Shown: positions 52,454-60,811, counted from the stretch's first letter. The stretch: DNA of 64,000 nt from Vibrio sp. B1FLJ16 (GCF_905175385.1 NZ_HG992750.1:620001-684000); one strand, 5' to 3'. Notes: generated by a model not told the origin, from the sequence alone. Translations and numbers: made by a program.

Positions 52454-53119
52454 ATGAGTAACTTCGCAGTAATACCTGGTGTTGGTGTGATTACATGTCA
52501 ACAAGCCGCAGAGTATAGAGATACGCGACTTTTGATGGAATATGATGCGGCGATACGTGAATATGATGCTGGCAGAGAAAGACGCATCCAACTCGCAAAA
52601 GAGAAGTTTAATGCACATATAGCGACTATTAGGCAGGAGTGGAATAAAGCAAACGCGGCCAATAAACGAAAGATCGCCGCTAATGGTGTTGGTCTAGCGT
52701 TGTCGATTGGTGGCGTAGCCGCAGGCTCATGGATGAACACGCGTGCAGGGCTTACCGCCGTTGAAAAACAAAGTGCAGATATTTTACTTAATAGGGGTAC
52801 AACCTTTGTAGAAACCGCGGTAAGCGGTGGATTAACTGGCGATATCAACACGGCCAGTATTCTTTTGCTTCCCGTTCTTACCGTGGCTGCTGTGGTGAGT
52901 TCTCCTGTGGTATCAGTGGCTGCGACGGCAGCGGGTATTGGTATTGGTTTAATTGGATTGGGTGAATCGTTAGCGGACTATTTCCTCGATGAAAGTGAAT
53001 ATCAAAATAATGTAGACATATTCGTCAGTGCTTTAGAAAATTTATCTGAACGATCGGTATCTAGTGATATAGCAAAAATTATGCAGATAAAGAATGAGAT
53101 CGATGGTGCGTGTGGTTAA
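52454..53119 (+). CDS. Small membrane protein closing the giant cluster, 221 residues
   Basis: AAGGA precedes the ATG at 52454. Residues about 25-75 are a charged helix, probably coiled coil (YDAAIREYDAGRERRIQLAKE). Then come glycine- and alanine-rich hydrophobic segments at about 76-95 (IAANGVGLALSIGGVAAGSW) and a long one at about 133-175 (ILLLPVLTVAAVVSSPVVSV, GIGIGLIGLG). A soluble tail follows. Glycine-rich paired helices of this sort occur in pore-forming and glycine-zipper proteins, which fits a membrane-acting partner for the giant proteins, but this is inference. It starts 67 bp after the last giant frame. Confidence 0.6.
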   Translation: MSNFAVIPGVGVITCQQAAEYRDTRLLMEYDAAIREYDAGRERRIQLAKEKFNAHIATIRQEWNKANAANKRKIAANGVGLALSIGGVAAGSWMNTRAGLTAVEKQSADILLNRGTTFVETAVSGGLTGDINTASILLLPVLTVAAVVSSPVVSVAATAAGIGIGLIGLGESLADYFLDESEYQNNVDIFVSALENLSERSVSSDIAKIMQIKNEIDGACG

Positions 53120-53207
53120 TGGATAAATTATAAAAAAGTAAGAAAATGTATGAGTCACAAGGTAAGCGGTTAGTACCTGGCATTATTGACCAGAGTCTTC
53201 AAGCCTT

Positions 53208-53402
53208 TTAGGCTTCGGTGATATTCCATGGCAGAAGGGACTCGATCTGCTCTACTGTTTCGGCATACGGTAGTTTAGTCAAGAGTGTGTGAAGGTATTT
53301 ATGAGGCTCCAGCCCATTCAGCTTCGCATTTTCCACTATGCTGTAGCAGACAGCACTGGCTTTTGCCCCTTGTGAACTATCTGCGAACAACCATGACTTT
53401 GT
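53208..53402 (-). pseudogene. IS66 TnpC C-terminal fragment
   Basis: About 64 codons read KSWLFADSSQGAKASAVCYS, then IVENAKLNGLEPHKYLHTLL and IESLLPWNI, the conserved tail of IS66-type transposases. The rest of the element is gone. It marks the right edge of the giant-protein cluster. Confidence 0.85.
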
Positions 53403-53472
53403 TTCCTAAGTCAGGGAACTAAATCATCAGCCTACGAACTGATTAGCTAAGTTCGTTAAAATACTTAGACTA

Positions 53473-53735
53473 ATGGCCAAACCTCGCTACAAAACAACCA
53501 ACTGGAAACACTATAACCAAGCTTTAATCAATCGCGGTTCACTCACATTTTGGATTGATGAAGAGGCTATTCGGTTATGGAAACAAATGAAGCAAGGCAA
53601 ACGGGGAAGACCTCGTTTGTTTAGTGATCTAGCGATTACAACAGCCCTCATGGTTAAGCGGGTATTTTCAATGCCGTTGAGAGGTTTGCGAGGATTCATC
53701 AATTCGTTTTTTAAGCATCATCATCTGTACCTGAT
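53473..53735 (+). pseudogene. IS5 (IS903-like) transposase N-terminal fragment
   Basis: It reads KPRYKTTNWKHYNQALINRG, then LTFWIDEEAIRLWKQ, RGRPRLFSDLAITTALMVKR and MPLRGLRGFINSF, the N-terminus of IS903-type transposases. It stops before any catalytic residue. Together with the IS66 piece it shows a collapsed insertion hot spot. Confidence 0.85.
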
Positions 53736-53771
53736 CCTAGCGCTATAATTCAGTAAGAGAGGTGATGGGTG

Positions 53772-53948
53772 ATGTTAGAGAAAATGGATGCCTTTTTTGC
53801 ATCAATGGGTCTAACCGGAGACGATCTAATCTGGTTCTGGCTAGGTTCTATAATCTTCAGCTGCCTAGTGATGGGGTTCATTCTCTGGATCGGAGGCTGG
53901 GGTGCACGACATGCACGTAAGCGAGCAAATCGCCACACGGATTCATAA
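53772..53948 (+). CDS. Small single-span membrane protein, 58 residues
   Basis: It starts MLEKMDAFFASMGLTGDDLI, has one hydrophobic helix (about 20-40: WFWLGSIIFSCLVMGF) and ends in a basic tail (ARHARKRANRHTDS), so the C-terminus is probably cytoplasmic. A GAGGTGATGG site lies just upstream. I do not recognise it. It is the first of three tiny hydrophobic proteins in a row. Confidence 0.5.
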   Translation: MLEKMDAFFASMGLTGDDLIWFWLGSIIFSCLVMGFILWIGGWGARHARKRANRHTDS

Positions 53949-54117
53949 ACGCCACTCTAAACCTGAAACCTGCCATGAGCGATAGCTTCAACACATGTTG
54001 TTCGAATGATAATCACCAGGAGACTGCGGGTATCCTTTTTATTAGCACTTTTAGAGGCAGAAGAGTAACCTGTATAAGCCATGCTGAGGACTCTGCTGCT
54101 GTGGCTTACCAATACGC

Positions 54118-54210
54118 ATGCTAACAAAGGTTGTAATGTTCGTCGGCTTCGTATGCTCAATGGCCGGGCTGTCATTTGTATTAAACTATACAGCAGAAAC
54201 CTATGACTAG
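54118..54210 (+). CDS. Possible tiny hydrophobic protein, 30 residues
   Basis: The frame MLTKVVMFVGFVCSMAGLSF... ends NYTAETYD ten bases before the next small gene. It is almost entirely one hydrophobic helix. The ribosome binding site is poor, so the call is weak. It could be a toxic small peptide or chance. Confidence 0.3.
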   Translation: MLTKVVMFVGFVCSMAGLSFVLNYTAETYD

Positions 54211-54219
54211 GGGTAATGC

Positions 54220-54405
54220 ATGAATTACGTTCTCGGCCCGATTATAATCACACCTGAACTTTTTTTTATTCTGTGGCTTTCGATGCTCTGTCTTGGGTTA
54301 ACAGGAATGGGCTTGTATATCCATTTTCTGATTAGAAACTCAAGAAATACTAGAAAGAATTCCACAAACAATGATGCCAACGGTGAGGTCAAGATTAAAC
54401 GCTAG
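54220..54405 (+). CDS. Small single-span membrane protein, 61 residues
   Basis: It starts MNYVLGPIIITPELFFILWL and has one long hydrophobic helix (about 12-38), then a hydrophilic, Asn- and Lys-rich tail (NSRNTRKNSTNNDANGEVKI). AGGGG lies upstream of the ATG. Function unknown. Similar topology to the 58-residue protein, but no clear sequence likeness. Confidence 0.5.
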   Translation: MNYVLGPIIITPELFFILWLSMLCLGLTGMGLYIHFLIRNSRNTRKNSTNNDANGEVKIKR

Positions 54406-54640
54406 TCCCAATACCAATATATTAAGGAAGTCTCGCCTTAAAGAAGGGCATATTAATCAAAAGGGATTGATCCCCCTTTACTAATAACTACTTATCTATC
54501 AATGCCTGAAAAAGGGCATGTCAATCAACGCTATTGTCTTTCGGCACTTACGGCCTGTCGGGTGTCCCACCTGAATAGATCCGCAACACAATTCCGCTTT
54601 GTTATTTTTGTCTTAGTTCTCCTCATGACTGGAGGGCGAA

Positions 54641-55654
54641 ATGAGCAAGAAAAATTACGTGGGTCATCTCATCCACACACCAAGAGATTTTACCAAGCCT
54701 AACTTTAACTTAGGGTCGAGAGACATGGTTAAAGCTCTTATCAATGCCAGCTTTGAAAACCAAGGTGGCATCGTCACGAATACCCACAGAGCGAGATTGC
54801 CCGCTCTCAAGTTGTTTATCGATTTCATTAAAACGAATAAGTCTATCAAACGGTTAAACGATATAGAGAAACAACACGTATGGTACTTTGGCGAATTTCT
54901 GAAAAACAGCGCAGATAAAGAATTACTCTCTCATGTGACGGCTCGCGATTACCTTTCTCACGTCAATCGCGCTTTGGCACAAGCCAGAGGTGATGAAGCT
55001 TGTGTCGTGAAAGCAACTCGTGATTTGGATTTTTTACCAAAATCCGGTATTGCTACTATCGATGAAGCAATGAAAGAGGCAATTCATAGTAAAGCGCTTA
55101 CGCAGGTGAACCCTGAAGTCGGTTTTGTCATGCAGTTGCAGCGCGCCTTTGGCTTTCGATTTCGAGAAGCCTCGTTATTCGATGCGACAAGGGCGCTGGA
55201 AGAGCTGAATAAAGGGCTACAGCCCATGTTAGTGCGTGGAACCAAAGGTGGACAGCCACGTGCGTTACCTGAAATCACAGAAGCAAAACATCAATTGCTG
55301 GTGCAAGTGGCGACCTATCAGCAGTCACATCAACAGCATTCGCTTATCCCAGTACATCAGTCGTTGAAAGCTTTTCAAAGTGATGCCTGGCGACAAACCA
55401 AAGCCGCTGATGATGCATACCGGAGCCATGGTGAGCGCAAACATTTTGCTTGTCAGTATTATTTTGAGCTGGTGGGCGTTCGTTGTCCGGTACAAGCTAG
55501 CATAGCGCACGGTAAAGCGCATTATCAGTATATAGCCACCACATTGAACATTAGCGAACCCGAGGCCAGACAGCGCGACAGAGAGGCTCGTTTGAGACTG
55601 TCTGAATTGCTCGGTCATCATCGCATGGGCATCACCAATGCGTATTTGGGCTAA
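54641..55654 (+). CDS. Integrase domain-containing protein (phage integrase-like)
   Basis: This is 337 residues behind a GGAGGG site. The N-terminal part (about 20-110) resembles a SAM-like core-binding domain (ALKLFIDFIKTNKSIKRLN). The C-terminal part has an Arg in GFRFREASLFDA, a basic turn in RGTKGGQPRALPE, and the final box LLGHHRMGITNAYLG with the candidate Tyr four residues from the end. This matches the variant integrase family often found in Vibrio and other gamma-proteobacterial islands. It points away from the two minus-strand recombinases and is followed closely by a 100-residue protein. Confidence 0.75.
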   Translation: MSKKNYVGHLIHTPRDFTKPNFNLGSRDMVKALINASFENQGGIVTNTHRARLPALKLFIDFIKTNKSIKRLNDIEKQHVWYFGEFLKNSADKELLSHVTARDYLSHVNRALAQARGDEACVVKATRDLDFLPKSGIATIDEAMKEAIHSKALTQVNPEVGFVMQLQRAFGFRFREASLFDATRALEELNKGLQPMLVRGTKGGQPRALPEITEAKHQLLVQVATYQQSHQQHSLIPVHQSLKAFQSDAWRQTKAADDAYRSHGERKHFACQYYFELVGVRCPVQASIAHGKAHYQYIATTLNISEPEARQRDREARLRLSELLGHHRMGITNAYLG

Positions 55655-55657
55655 GTC

Positions 55658-55960
55658 ATGAATACACATACCAGAAAACAAATCCTGACGATTATGGCGC
55701 CGTATCACAAACGCGGTATTCCTTATCGTAAAAAACAGGTGAAACGCCTATTGATGATATTTGAAGATATCTTTCACCATGAGCCTAACGTCGCAGAGCA
55801 GTTAAATCGCGTTGGACGTCGACAACTTATTGGTTATTGGGAGCGAACCAAAGAGGAAGGAGAGCAAGTTCGCAGAGAAAAATACGCCATTTTGAAGCTG
55901 TTCTTCGAAACCGCGAACTTGAAAGTGAGAGTACCGATACCCAAACGGATAAAGCAGTAA
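55658..55960 (+). CDS. Small basic protein beside the integrase-like gene, 100 residues
   Basis: It starts MNTHTRKQILTIMAPYHKRG three bases after the integrase-like stop, so it is probably coupled. It is helical and very basic (RKKQVKRLLMIFED, RVGRRQLIGYWERTKEEGEQ), consistent with DNA binding. It looks like a helper of the recombinase, or an excision-type factor by position. I do not recognise the family for certain. Confidence 0.5.
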   Translation: MNTHTRKQILTIMAPYHKRGIPYRKKQVKRLLMIFEDIFHHEPNVAEQLNRVGRRQLIGYWERTKEEGEQVRREKYAILKLFFETANLKVRVPIPKRIKQ

Positions 55961-55991
55961 GTCATGAGCTATACCTTACCCATAGCTGCTA

Positions 55992-57152
55992 TTAAGAAAC
56001 AGGGACTTTATGGAGCGGACCGTTCTGTGTGAAGTGGTCAACGACTTTTCTCTTGTTCCAGAGCAATGGAGGACGGGAACGTTGAGTTTTGGGTTTGGAA
56101 GCTGAGCGAAAAACAGAGAGGACAGTCTTAATCACCTGCTGGGGAACAGTCGAAAATCTTTGACGTAGTGATAGCTTGGCTTCGGCAGCATTCGACTTGA
56201 AAGTTAAGGCGTCCCCAAGGCGTACCATATCTTCCTTCCCATTGCATGGCAGGTATTGAGCGTAATGCGCCTCTGTGGTTTTGGTATCGGCATGCCCCAT
56301 CATACGAGCAATCAAAGCGACAGGCACACCGTGAGAGAATGCGTGAGAAGCAAAAGTATGGCGCAGTTGCGAAGGGCCTCGGTGTTCAACGTCTGCATCC
56401 TGCAGAAATTTTGTGAAAAAACGTTGAGAGAAGTCTTTGCTGTTCTTAAACATGTTGCCGGTTAAATCGTCAATAAAAATGGGTTCGATAGCAACGTTTG
56501 TCATTGAATTAACGCTTTTGTCTTTCATTTTTATCGTGTGCTGCGGACCATGACCGGTGAGGGAAAACTGTTCTTTTAATAATTCTAGAGCCTCGTCAGT
56601 TAAAGGGATGACGCGCTTTGATTGCTTCGTTTTAGGCGGATAACAATAGTCTAAAGCCCGGGCCCGGTTAATACTGATAGTACCATCCTCCCAACTCACA
56701 TCGCTCCAGGCGAGTACCACCGCTTCTTCCATCCGTATTCCGGTATAAGCCGCAAAAAATACCAAGCGTTTGGCGGAATACTGCAACGTCGATGTGTTCT
56801 CCATTTTTCGAAGTTCATCTTTTGTGAAAGGCTTCTTCTCTATAATTTGGTCACGAGACAAACTTTTGATGCCTTCGCAGGGGTTTAGTGACCATAAGCC
56901 ATTCTTGTGTGCAATATCACATAACTCCCTAAGCATGATCAGACGATTGTTGATAGTGGCATTTGAAAACTGACTTTGCCAATCCAGAATCAACTCTATC
57001 AGGTTGCAATGACTCAACTTATTGAAATCAAAGTTCTCTTCTATGTCCGCACAAATTTTGTTCAGGCTACTGTTGTAACCTTTTGCGGTTGACTCTTGAT
57101 AGGTCGCGTTGTTTTTCTTCTCTAACAGAGTTTTATATTGCCCCAGTTCCAT
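55992..57152 (-). CDS. Tyrosine recombinase, 386 residues
   Basis: The N-terminal core-binding domain covers about 1-110. The catalytic domain has the first Arg in TGIRMEEAVVLAW, a Lys-bearing turn around PPKTKQSKRVIPL, the second Arg and His in QLRHTFASHAF, then MMGHADTKTTEAHYAQYLP with the nucleophile Tyr. The first position of the HxxR box is Ser, a common variant. It lies 121 bp from the other minus-strand recombinase, which is closer to the att site. The two together may be needed for excision. Confidence 0.88.
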   Translation of the reverse strand: MELGQYKTLLEKKNNATYQESTAKGYNSSLNKICADIEENFDFNKLSHCNLIELILDWQSQFSNATINNRLIMLRELCDIAHKNGLWSLNPCEGIKSLSRDQIIEKKPFTKDELRKMENTSTLQYSAKRLVFFAAYTGIRMEEAVVLAWSDVSWEDGTISINRARALDYCYPPKTKQSKRVIPLTDEALELLKEQFSLTGHGPQHTIKMKDKSVNSMTNVAIEPIFIDDLTGNMFKNSKDFSQRFFTKFLQDADVEHRGPSQLRHTFASHAFSHGVPVALIARMMGHADTKTTEAHYAQYLPCNGKEDMVRLGDALTFKSNAAEAKLSLRQRFSTVPQQVIKTVLSVFRSASKPKTQRSRPPLLWNKRKVVDHFTQNGPLHKVPVS

Positions 57153-57273
57153 TGTTCATCTCCCTATCACACAGGCGGCGCCTGGCTTCTAGAGAGGGGA
57201 ATGACAAGACAAAAAAACTCGAAAATGTGTTGTGCTATTTTTTTGGAGAAACCTATTTTTTAATTTGCCTATG

Positions 57274-58530
57274 TCAGAGAATATCGACTTTAAACTCAGA
57301 GATAACCTCGTTAAGTCTTTGCTGTGAAAGCCGTTTACCATAGCGACCATAAGTCATATTAGGGTGAACATGTCCCACCACTTCTGCGACTTCATGTTCA
57401 GGTACATTCCGTTGTTTTAACGCATCAATGAAGGTGTGCCGAAATCCATACGCGGTGGGTCGCGACTTTGCCGGCATCCCAATTGTAGTTTGTAACCGGC
57501 CGAACTGGACCCGATACCCCTTTGACCAATCTAAATCTTTACCGACAGGCTTCCAGTCAAACAAAGTGCCTCTGTTCAACACCGTGCGACGAGCCACATA
57601 GTCAAGAAAACCCATGTCTATAAGAGTTTGATGAATAGGGAGACTGCGAAGGGCATGTTTGTTTTTGATTTTCTGCTCTGGGTGTTGATCCGTAATGGTG
57701 AGGGTGGCTGAGGAACCCTCGCTTGCAATGTCTTTGACACGAAGTTGGCAAGATTCTGAGGGGCGAAGCCCCATATAGATAAGCAGTAATGTCGTCCATT
57801 GAAAGGACTCAGACGTGTGCTGAAAGGCCCTACTCGAAAGCAGTTGCTCAATCTGTTTACGGGACCATCTAGGACGCTCCTCAGAGGCAAACTGATGCGT
57901 TCGAAACGATACGGTGACCCCATCGAATGGGTTTTTAGTTAAGTGGTCTGTCATGGTCAACCATTTGGCAAATTGTTTTGCGGCGTGCCAGTAGTCCTTC
58001 TTGGTCTTTGCACTTTGGTCTCTGGCTTGCAAGTGGTCAGAAAACTTAACGACGTCAGCGCCAGTGATGGAAGAGAGGGTTAGGTGGTGCGTTTCCAAGT
58101 AGTCCAGAAAATACCGTGTACGCTGGTCGAGTTGATGAACGCTAAGGTTTGAGATTTGAGCGTTGTTCTTGCTCTCGATAAACGCCTGTTGCCAGGCTCT
58201 ATCAACCTTATTATCGCATTGTCTTGAAGAGGGGGCGTCCGGCTTTGTCGATTCAAGTTTGATCCCGGAGGGACAAAATCGCCGTTTTAAAGACTGGATC
58301 GACAAAACGACTTTCGCACGTATTTCCTTAACGCAATCCCTATCTGGATGGAAATTATCTAGGGACTGGAGTATCGCGCTGATGATAGGTTGACTGCGTC
58401 GAACCGCGATAGCTCGCTCTTTCGTTTCAAGACTGAACTTAAAATCGAATGGGAAGCCGAGTGCAACCAAGCGTTTGGGAGCGCAGACACGACCATAGTA
58501 GACAGAGTAGTGATTTTTATACAGATACAT
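57274..58530 (-). CDS. Tyrosine recombinase, probable island integrase, 418 residues
   Basis: It starts MYLYKNHYSVYYGRVCAPKR, an N-terminal short-strand domain common in island integrases. A core-binding domain follows (about 125-210) and then the catalytic domain: GLRPSESCQLRVKDI (Arg), AYGFRHTFIDA (Arg/His) and VVGHVHPNMTYGRYGKRL (His, Tyr). The start is only 75 bases from the right attachment repeat in tRNA-Ser, the usual place for the integrase that made the junction, so I take it as the main integrase of the island. Confidence 0.9.
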   Translation of the reverse strand: MYLYKNHYSVYYGRVCAPKRLVALGFPFDFKFSLETKERAIAVRRSQPIISAILQSLDNFHPDRDCVKEIRAKVVLSIQSLKRRFCPSGIKLESTKPDAPSSRQCDNKVDRAWQQAFIESKNNAQISNLSVHQLDQRTRYFLDYLETHHLTLSSITGADVVKFSDHLQARDQSAKTKKDYWHAAKQFAKWLTMTDHLTKNPFDGVTVSFRTHQFASEERPRWSRKQIEQLLSSRAFQHTSESFQWTTLLLIYMGLRPSESCQLRVKDIASEGSSATLTITDQHPEQKIKNKHALRSLPIHQTLIDMGFLDYVARRTVLNRGTLFDWKPVGKDLDWSKGYRVQFGRLQTTIGMPAKSRPTAYGFRHTFIDALKQRNVPEHEVAEVVGHVHPNMTYGRYGKRLSQQRLNEVISEFKVDIL

Positions 58531-58581
58531 TGACTCACCTTATTGACTCAGTAAGCCATTCAAGTGGGTCAGAAATGAAAA

Positions 58582-58605
58582 AAGCCGCTGATAAATCAGC
58601 GGCTT
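58582..58605 (-). terminator. Island-borne terminator after tRNA-Ser
   Basis: A perfect inverted repeat AAGCCGCTGA / TCAGCGGCTT lies directly downstream of the tRNA on the minus strand and is followed, in that direction, by a T-run. The island seems to bring its own terminator to replace the one now at 25551. Confidence 0.75.
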
Positions 58606-58640
58606 AAATGTGGCGGAGAGATAGGGATTTGAACCCTAGA
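58605..58640. repeat. attR: right 36-bp attachment repeat
   Basis: Identical to 25581-25616. It overlaps the T-arm and acceptor end of tRNA-Ser, so the tRNA stays functional after integration. Confidence 0.9.
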
Positions 58641-58701
58641 TACGCTATTAACGTATGCCGGTTTTCAAGACCGGTGCTTTCAACCACTCAGCCATCTCTC
58701 C
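58611..58701 (-). tRNA. tRNA-Ser(UGA)
   Basis: This is 91 nt on the minus strand, with CCA encoded. The acceptor stem GGAGAGA pairs with the 3' strand TCTCTCC before GCCA. The D-arm is GGCTGAGTGG, the anticodon loop CTTGAAA gives anticodon TGA, a long variable arm (CATACGTTAATAGCGTAT) is typical of serine tRNAs, and the T-loop is GGTTCAAATCC. The gene serves as the integration site of the island. Confidence 0.96.
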
Positions 58702-58713
58702 GTTGCGGGTCGT

Positions 58714-58742
58714 ATAATAGTGAGTAGCGCTAAGCTTGTAAA
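58714..58742 (-). promoter_or_regulatory. Promoter of tRNA-Ser
   Basis: On the minus strand TTTACA (58737-58742) and TATTAT (58714-58719) are 17 bases apart, a good sigma-70 promoter, with the -10 box ending 12 bases before the mature tRNA 5' end. The GC-rich bases between (GACCCGC) look like the discriminator of stringently controlled stable-RNA promoters. Confidence 0.75.
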
Positions 58743-59028
58743 GCGTTGAACTAACGAAAAAGAACTGATTGCTTGTTTAGTAATCACAATTTCCATTCTG
58801 CTGATAAATTAAACAGAACAAAATAGACGCTCAAAGTCACACTTTGTAGAGTGTTTACTTCACTCTAGAACAAATAAATAAAATGGTGTTTTATTGCTAT
58901 TATTATGAAAGGTAAGGTTTTTTATGCTTTGAGGATACAGGTGTTCGCCCGAAAGTGATTGCATCAGTTTGTGAACTGATTCAAAATATCTGGTATAGCC
59001 AGTTGTGCTTAAACTAGTAAGGAAATTT

Positions 59029-59709
59029 ATGAAGGTCACTAATCTATTTAAAGACAAAGTTGATGCGATCTCTGCTCATCAAGCTGAGTTTAAAAATTGG
59101 ATGTCTCCATCGCCACGCGACTACTGGAGTGACTTTCTGGATAAAGCTCAACATAGTTTTCTGTTCTCGAAAGTTCGCGAACACCAATTGCCAGCGGTCA
59201 ATGAAGAGGTTTCCCCTCAGCCAGCGCCAATCGTCATGGCACCTGAAGCCCAAAAGCTTTATGCAGAATTAAAACAGCAAATTGGTGAAGTGATTCATGT
59301 CGGTGATTGGTTACATGTATCGCAAGAGCGTATTAATCAATTTGGTGCGATCACTGAAGATATGCAATGGATTCATACTGATCCAGAACGTGCTTCCGCA
59401 GAGTCTCCGTTTAAGACGACTATTGCTCATGGCTTCTTGACCCTAGCATTGTTACCAAAGCTGACTGACTCAGTTGATGAAGAGAAATCGCTTTTCCCGA
59501 CAGCCAAGCTGGTCGTAAATCTGGGGTTAAACCAGGTACGTTTTCCGTATCCGGTAAAATCGGGTAATAACGTTCGCGCTGTGAGTACATTGTCAAAAGT
59601 AACGCCAATCAAGAAAGGTCTTGAGATTGAGCGTGAAATCAAAGTGGAAATTGAAGGTGTGCGCCGTCCGGGTGCGATTGTTGTCTCAGTTATTCAACTG
59701 CATTTCTAA
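59029..59709 (+). CDS. MaoC-family dehydratase/hydratase
   Basis: This is about 226 residues from the ATG at 59029, which has AAGGAA seven bases upstream. An N-terminal region of about 85 residues (FKNWMSPSPRDYWSDFLDKAQH) precedes a hot-dog domain with the hydratase motif ITEDMQWIHTDPERA (Asp...His-x-Asp), then IAHGFLTLALLPKLTD and LNLGLNQVRFPYPVKSG-type strands. MaoC-like enzymes hydrate enoyl-CoA esters. The N-terminal extension occurs in a group often found near polyhydroxyalkanoate genes, which are not seen here. It is single-gene and followed by a shared terminator. Confidence 0.88.
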   Translation: MKVTNLFKDKVDAISAHQAEFKNWMSPSPRDYWSDFLDKAQHSFLFSKVREHQLPAVNEEVSPQPAPIVMAPEAQKLYAELKQQIGEVIHVGDWLHVSQERINQFGAITEDMQWIHTDPERASAESPFKTTIAHGFLTLALLPKLTDSVDEEKSLFPTAKLVVNLGLNQVRFPYPVKSGNNVRAVSTLSKVTPIKKGLEIEREIKVEIEGVRRPGAIVVSVIQLHF

Positions 59710-59731
59710 ACGACGTTTAATTGACTAAATG

Positions 59732-59762
59732 AAAAAGAGAGCATTTTTATGCTCTCTTTTTT
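59732..59762. terminator. Bidirectional terminator between maoC-like and pstS-like genes
   Basis: AAAAAGAGAGCAT pairs with ATGCTCTCTTTTT around a short T-loop. With A's on one side and T's on the other, it can serve both converging genes. Confidence 0.9.
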
Positions 59763-59772
59763 GTTGCAGTCA

Positions 59773-60600
59773 CTACTGATTGAATTTCTTCACAGGTGTG
59801 TAGCCATATTCTGCAACCGCTTTTTGACCTTCATCTGATTTCAAAAATGCGATGAAACCTTTCCCTGCCTGTCCTAATGAATCCACTTTGTACAGAATTA
59901 AGAAAGGTCGCGCCAGTACGTACTTGTGGTTCGCTATGTTCTCTGATGTCGGCTCAATGCCGCCCAACTGGATAGGTTTTACTGAGTGGTCAACTGAACC
60001 TACTGAGATAAAACCAATCGCACGGGAGTTATGGTTTATGATTGTTTTTACCATGCTATTGCTGTTTACGACTAGATTATTGGGGCTGATATCGGAAACC
60101 AAACGGTCATTGATGATTTTGGTGAGGCCCATTAAGCTTTCAAAGCTGTAACGTGATCCTGACGACGCTTCTCGTGTGACAACCGCAATAGGTTGGTCGG
60201 CTCCGCCAACTTCTTTCCAGTTTTTGATTTTACCTTTATAAATATCAAATATTTGCTGCTGAGATAGGTTCTCTACTGAGTTTGCACGGTTTACAACAAT
60301 CGCGATGCCATCGTAAGCGATTGGAATAACATTAAGATCTTCACCCTTTTCGATTTCTGTCAGGTAGCGGGAGCTCATTCCAATCTCAACAACGCCTTTG
60401 TTCACCATGGTGATGCCAGCGCTCGAACCTATGCCTTGGACAGCAATGTAATCATCTGGATGGGTCTGATTATATTTTTCAGCCAGGACGTCCATTACGC
60501 GAGCAACGGAAGTCGAACCTGAGATGTGTACTTCTTTTGCCATCGCTGAAGGAAGAGAAATGGCCATGGCTAGCAGAGTCGCCACAGTAAAACGAAACAT
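59773..60600 (-). CDS. PstS-like phosphate-binding protein
   Basis: This is about 275 residues. The ATG at 60600 (MFRFTVATLLAMAISLPSAMA) starts a clear signal peptide, with GGAG upstream. The mature protein has the phosphate-binding pattern: ISGSTSVARVMDVLAE, GIGSSAGITMV, IAYDGIAIVVN, VVTREASSGSRYSFE and ISVGSVD. It is the periplasmic receptor of a Pst-type ABC transporter, but no permease or ATPase genes are adjacent, so it may be a second, unlinked PstS. I saw no obvious Pho box in the 200 bp upstream. Confidence 0.88.
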   Translation of the reverse strand: MFRFTVATLLAMAISLPSAMAKEVHISGSTSVARVMDVLAEKYNQTHPDDYIAVQGIGSSAGITMVNKGVVEIGMSSRYLTEIEKGEDLNVIPIAYDGIAIVVNRANSVENLSQQQIFDIYKGKIKNWKEVGGADQPIAVVTREASSGSRYSFESLMGLTKIINDRLVSDISPNNLVVNSNSMVKTIINHNSRAIGFISVGSVDHSVKPIQLGGIEPTSENIANHKYVLARPFLILYKVDSLGQAGKGFIAFLKSDEGQKAVAEYGYTPVKKFNQ

Positions 60601-60811
60601 ATTAAACTCCATATACGGGATAAAGCAGCGCCTATACTATTTCGTTCAGGTTACACTTTTGTGAACCGGGAATGCTTTAATAATGGAAAAGTTTGTTGTA
60701 ATGGTTTGAGCGGAATGACTTTAGATCATTGAATGAGAAATTGCGATTGACGCTCCCCGCTTTTAGGGGCACTTGGGTATATACTAAGAACTACCTGTCA
60801 GGAGATTGTTC

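Larger units (their letters stand above)
25581..58640. mobile_element. Genomic island integrated at tRNA-Ser(UGA), about 33 kb
   Basis: Perfect 36-bp direct repeats bound the segment, and the right one rebuilds the tRNA 3' end. Two tyrosine recombinases and an integrase-like gene sit next to the tRNA. Inside are many IS elements in different stages of decay, a caspase-MBL operon, a DUF2235 hydrolase, a decayed integron integrase and a giant-protein cluster. No relaxase, type IV secretion or replication genes are seen, so it is not a complete conjugative element. The outside genes are ordinary backbone. Confidence 0.88.

Noticed and set aside
25581-58640. Self-transmissible integrative conjugative element
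   Set aside because: No relaxase, coupling protein, type IV secretion or replication genes are present in the interval.
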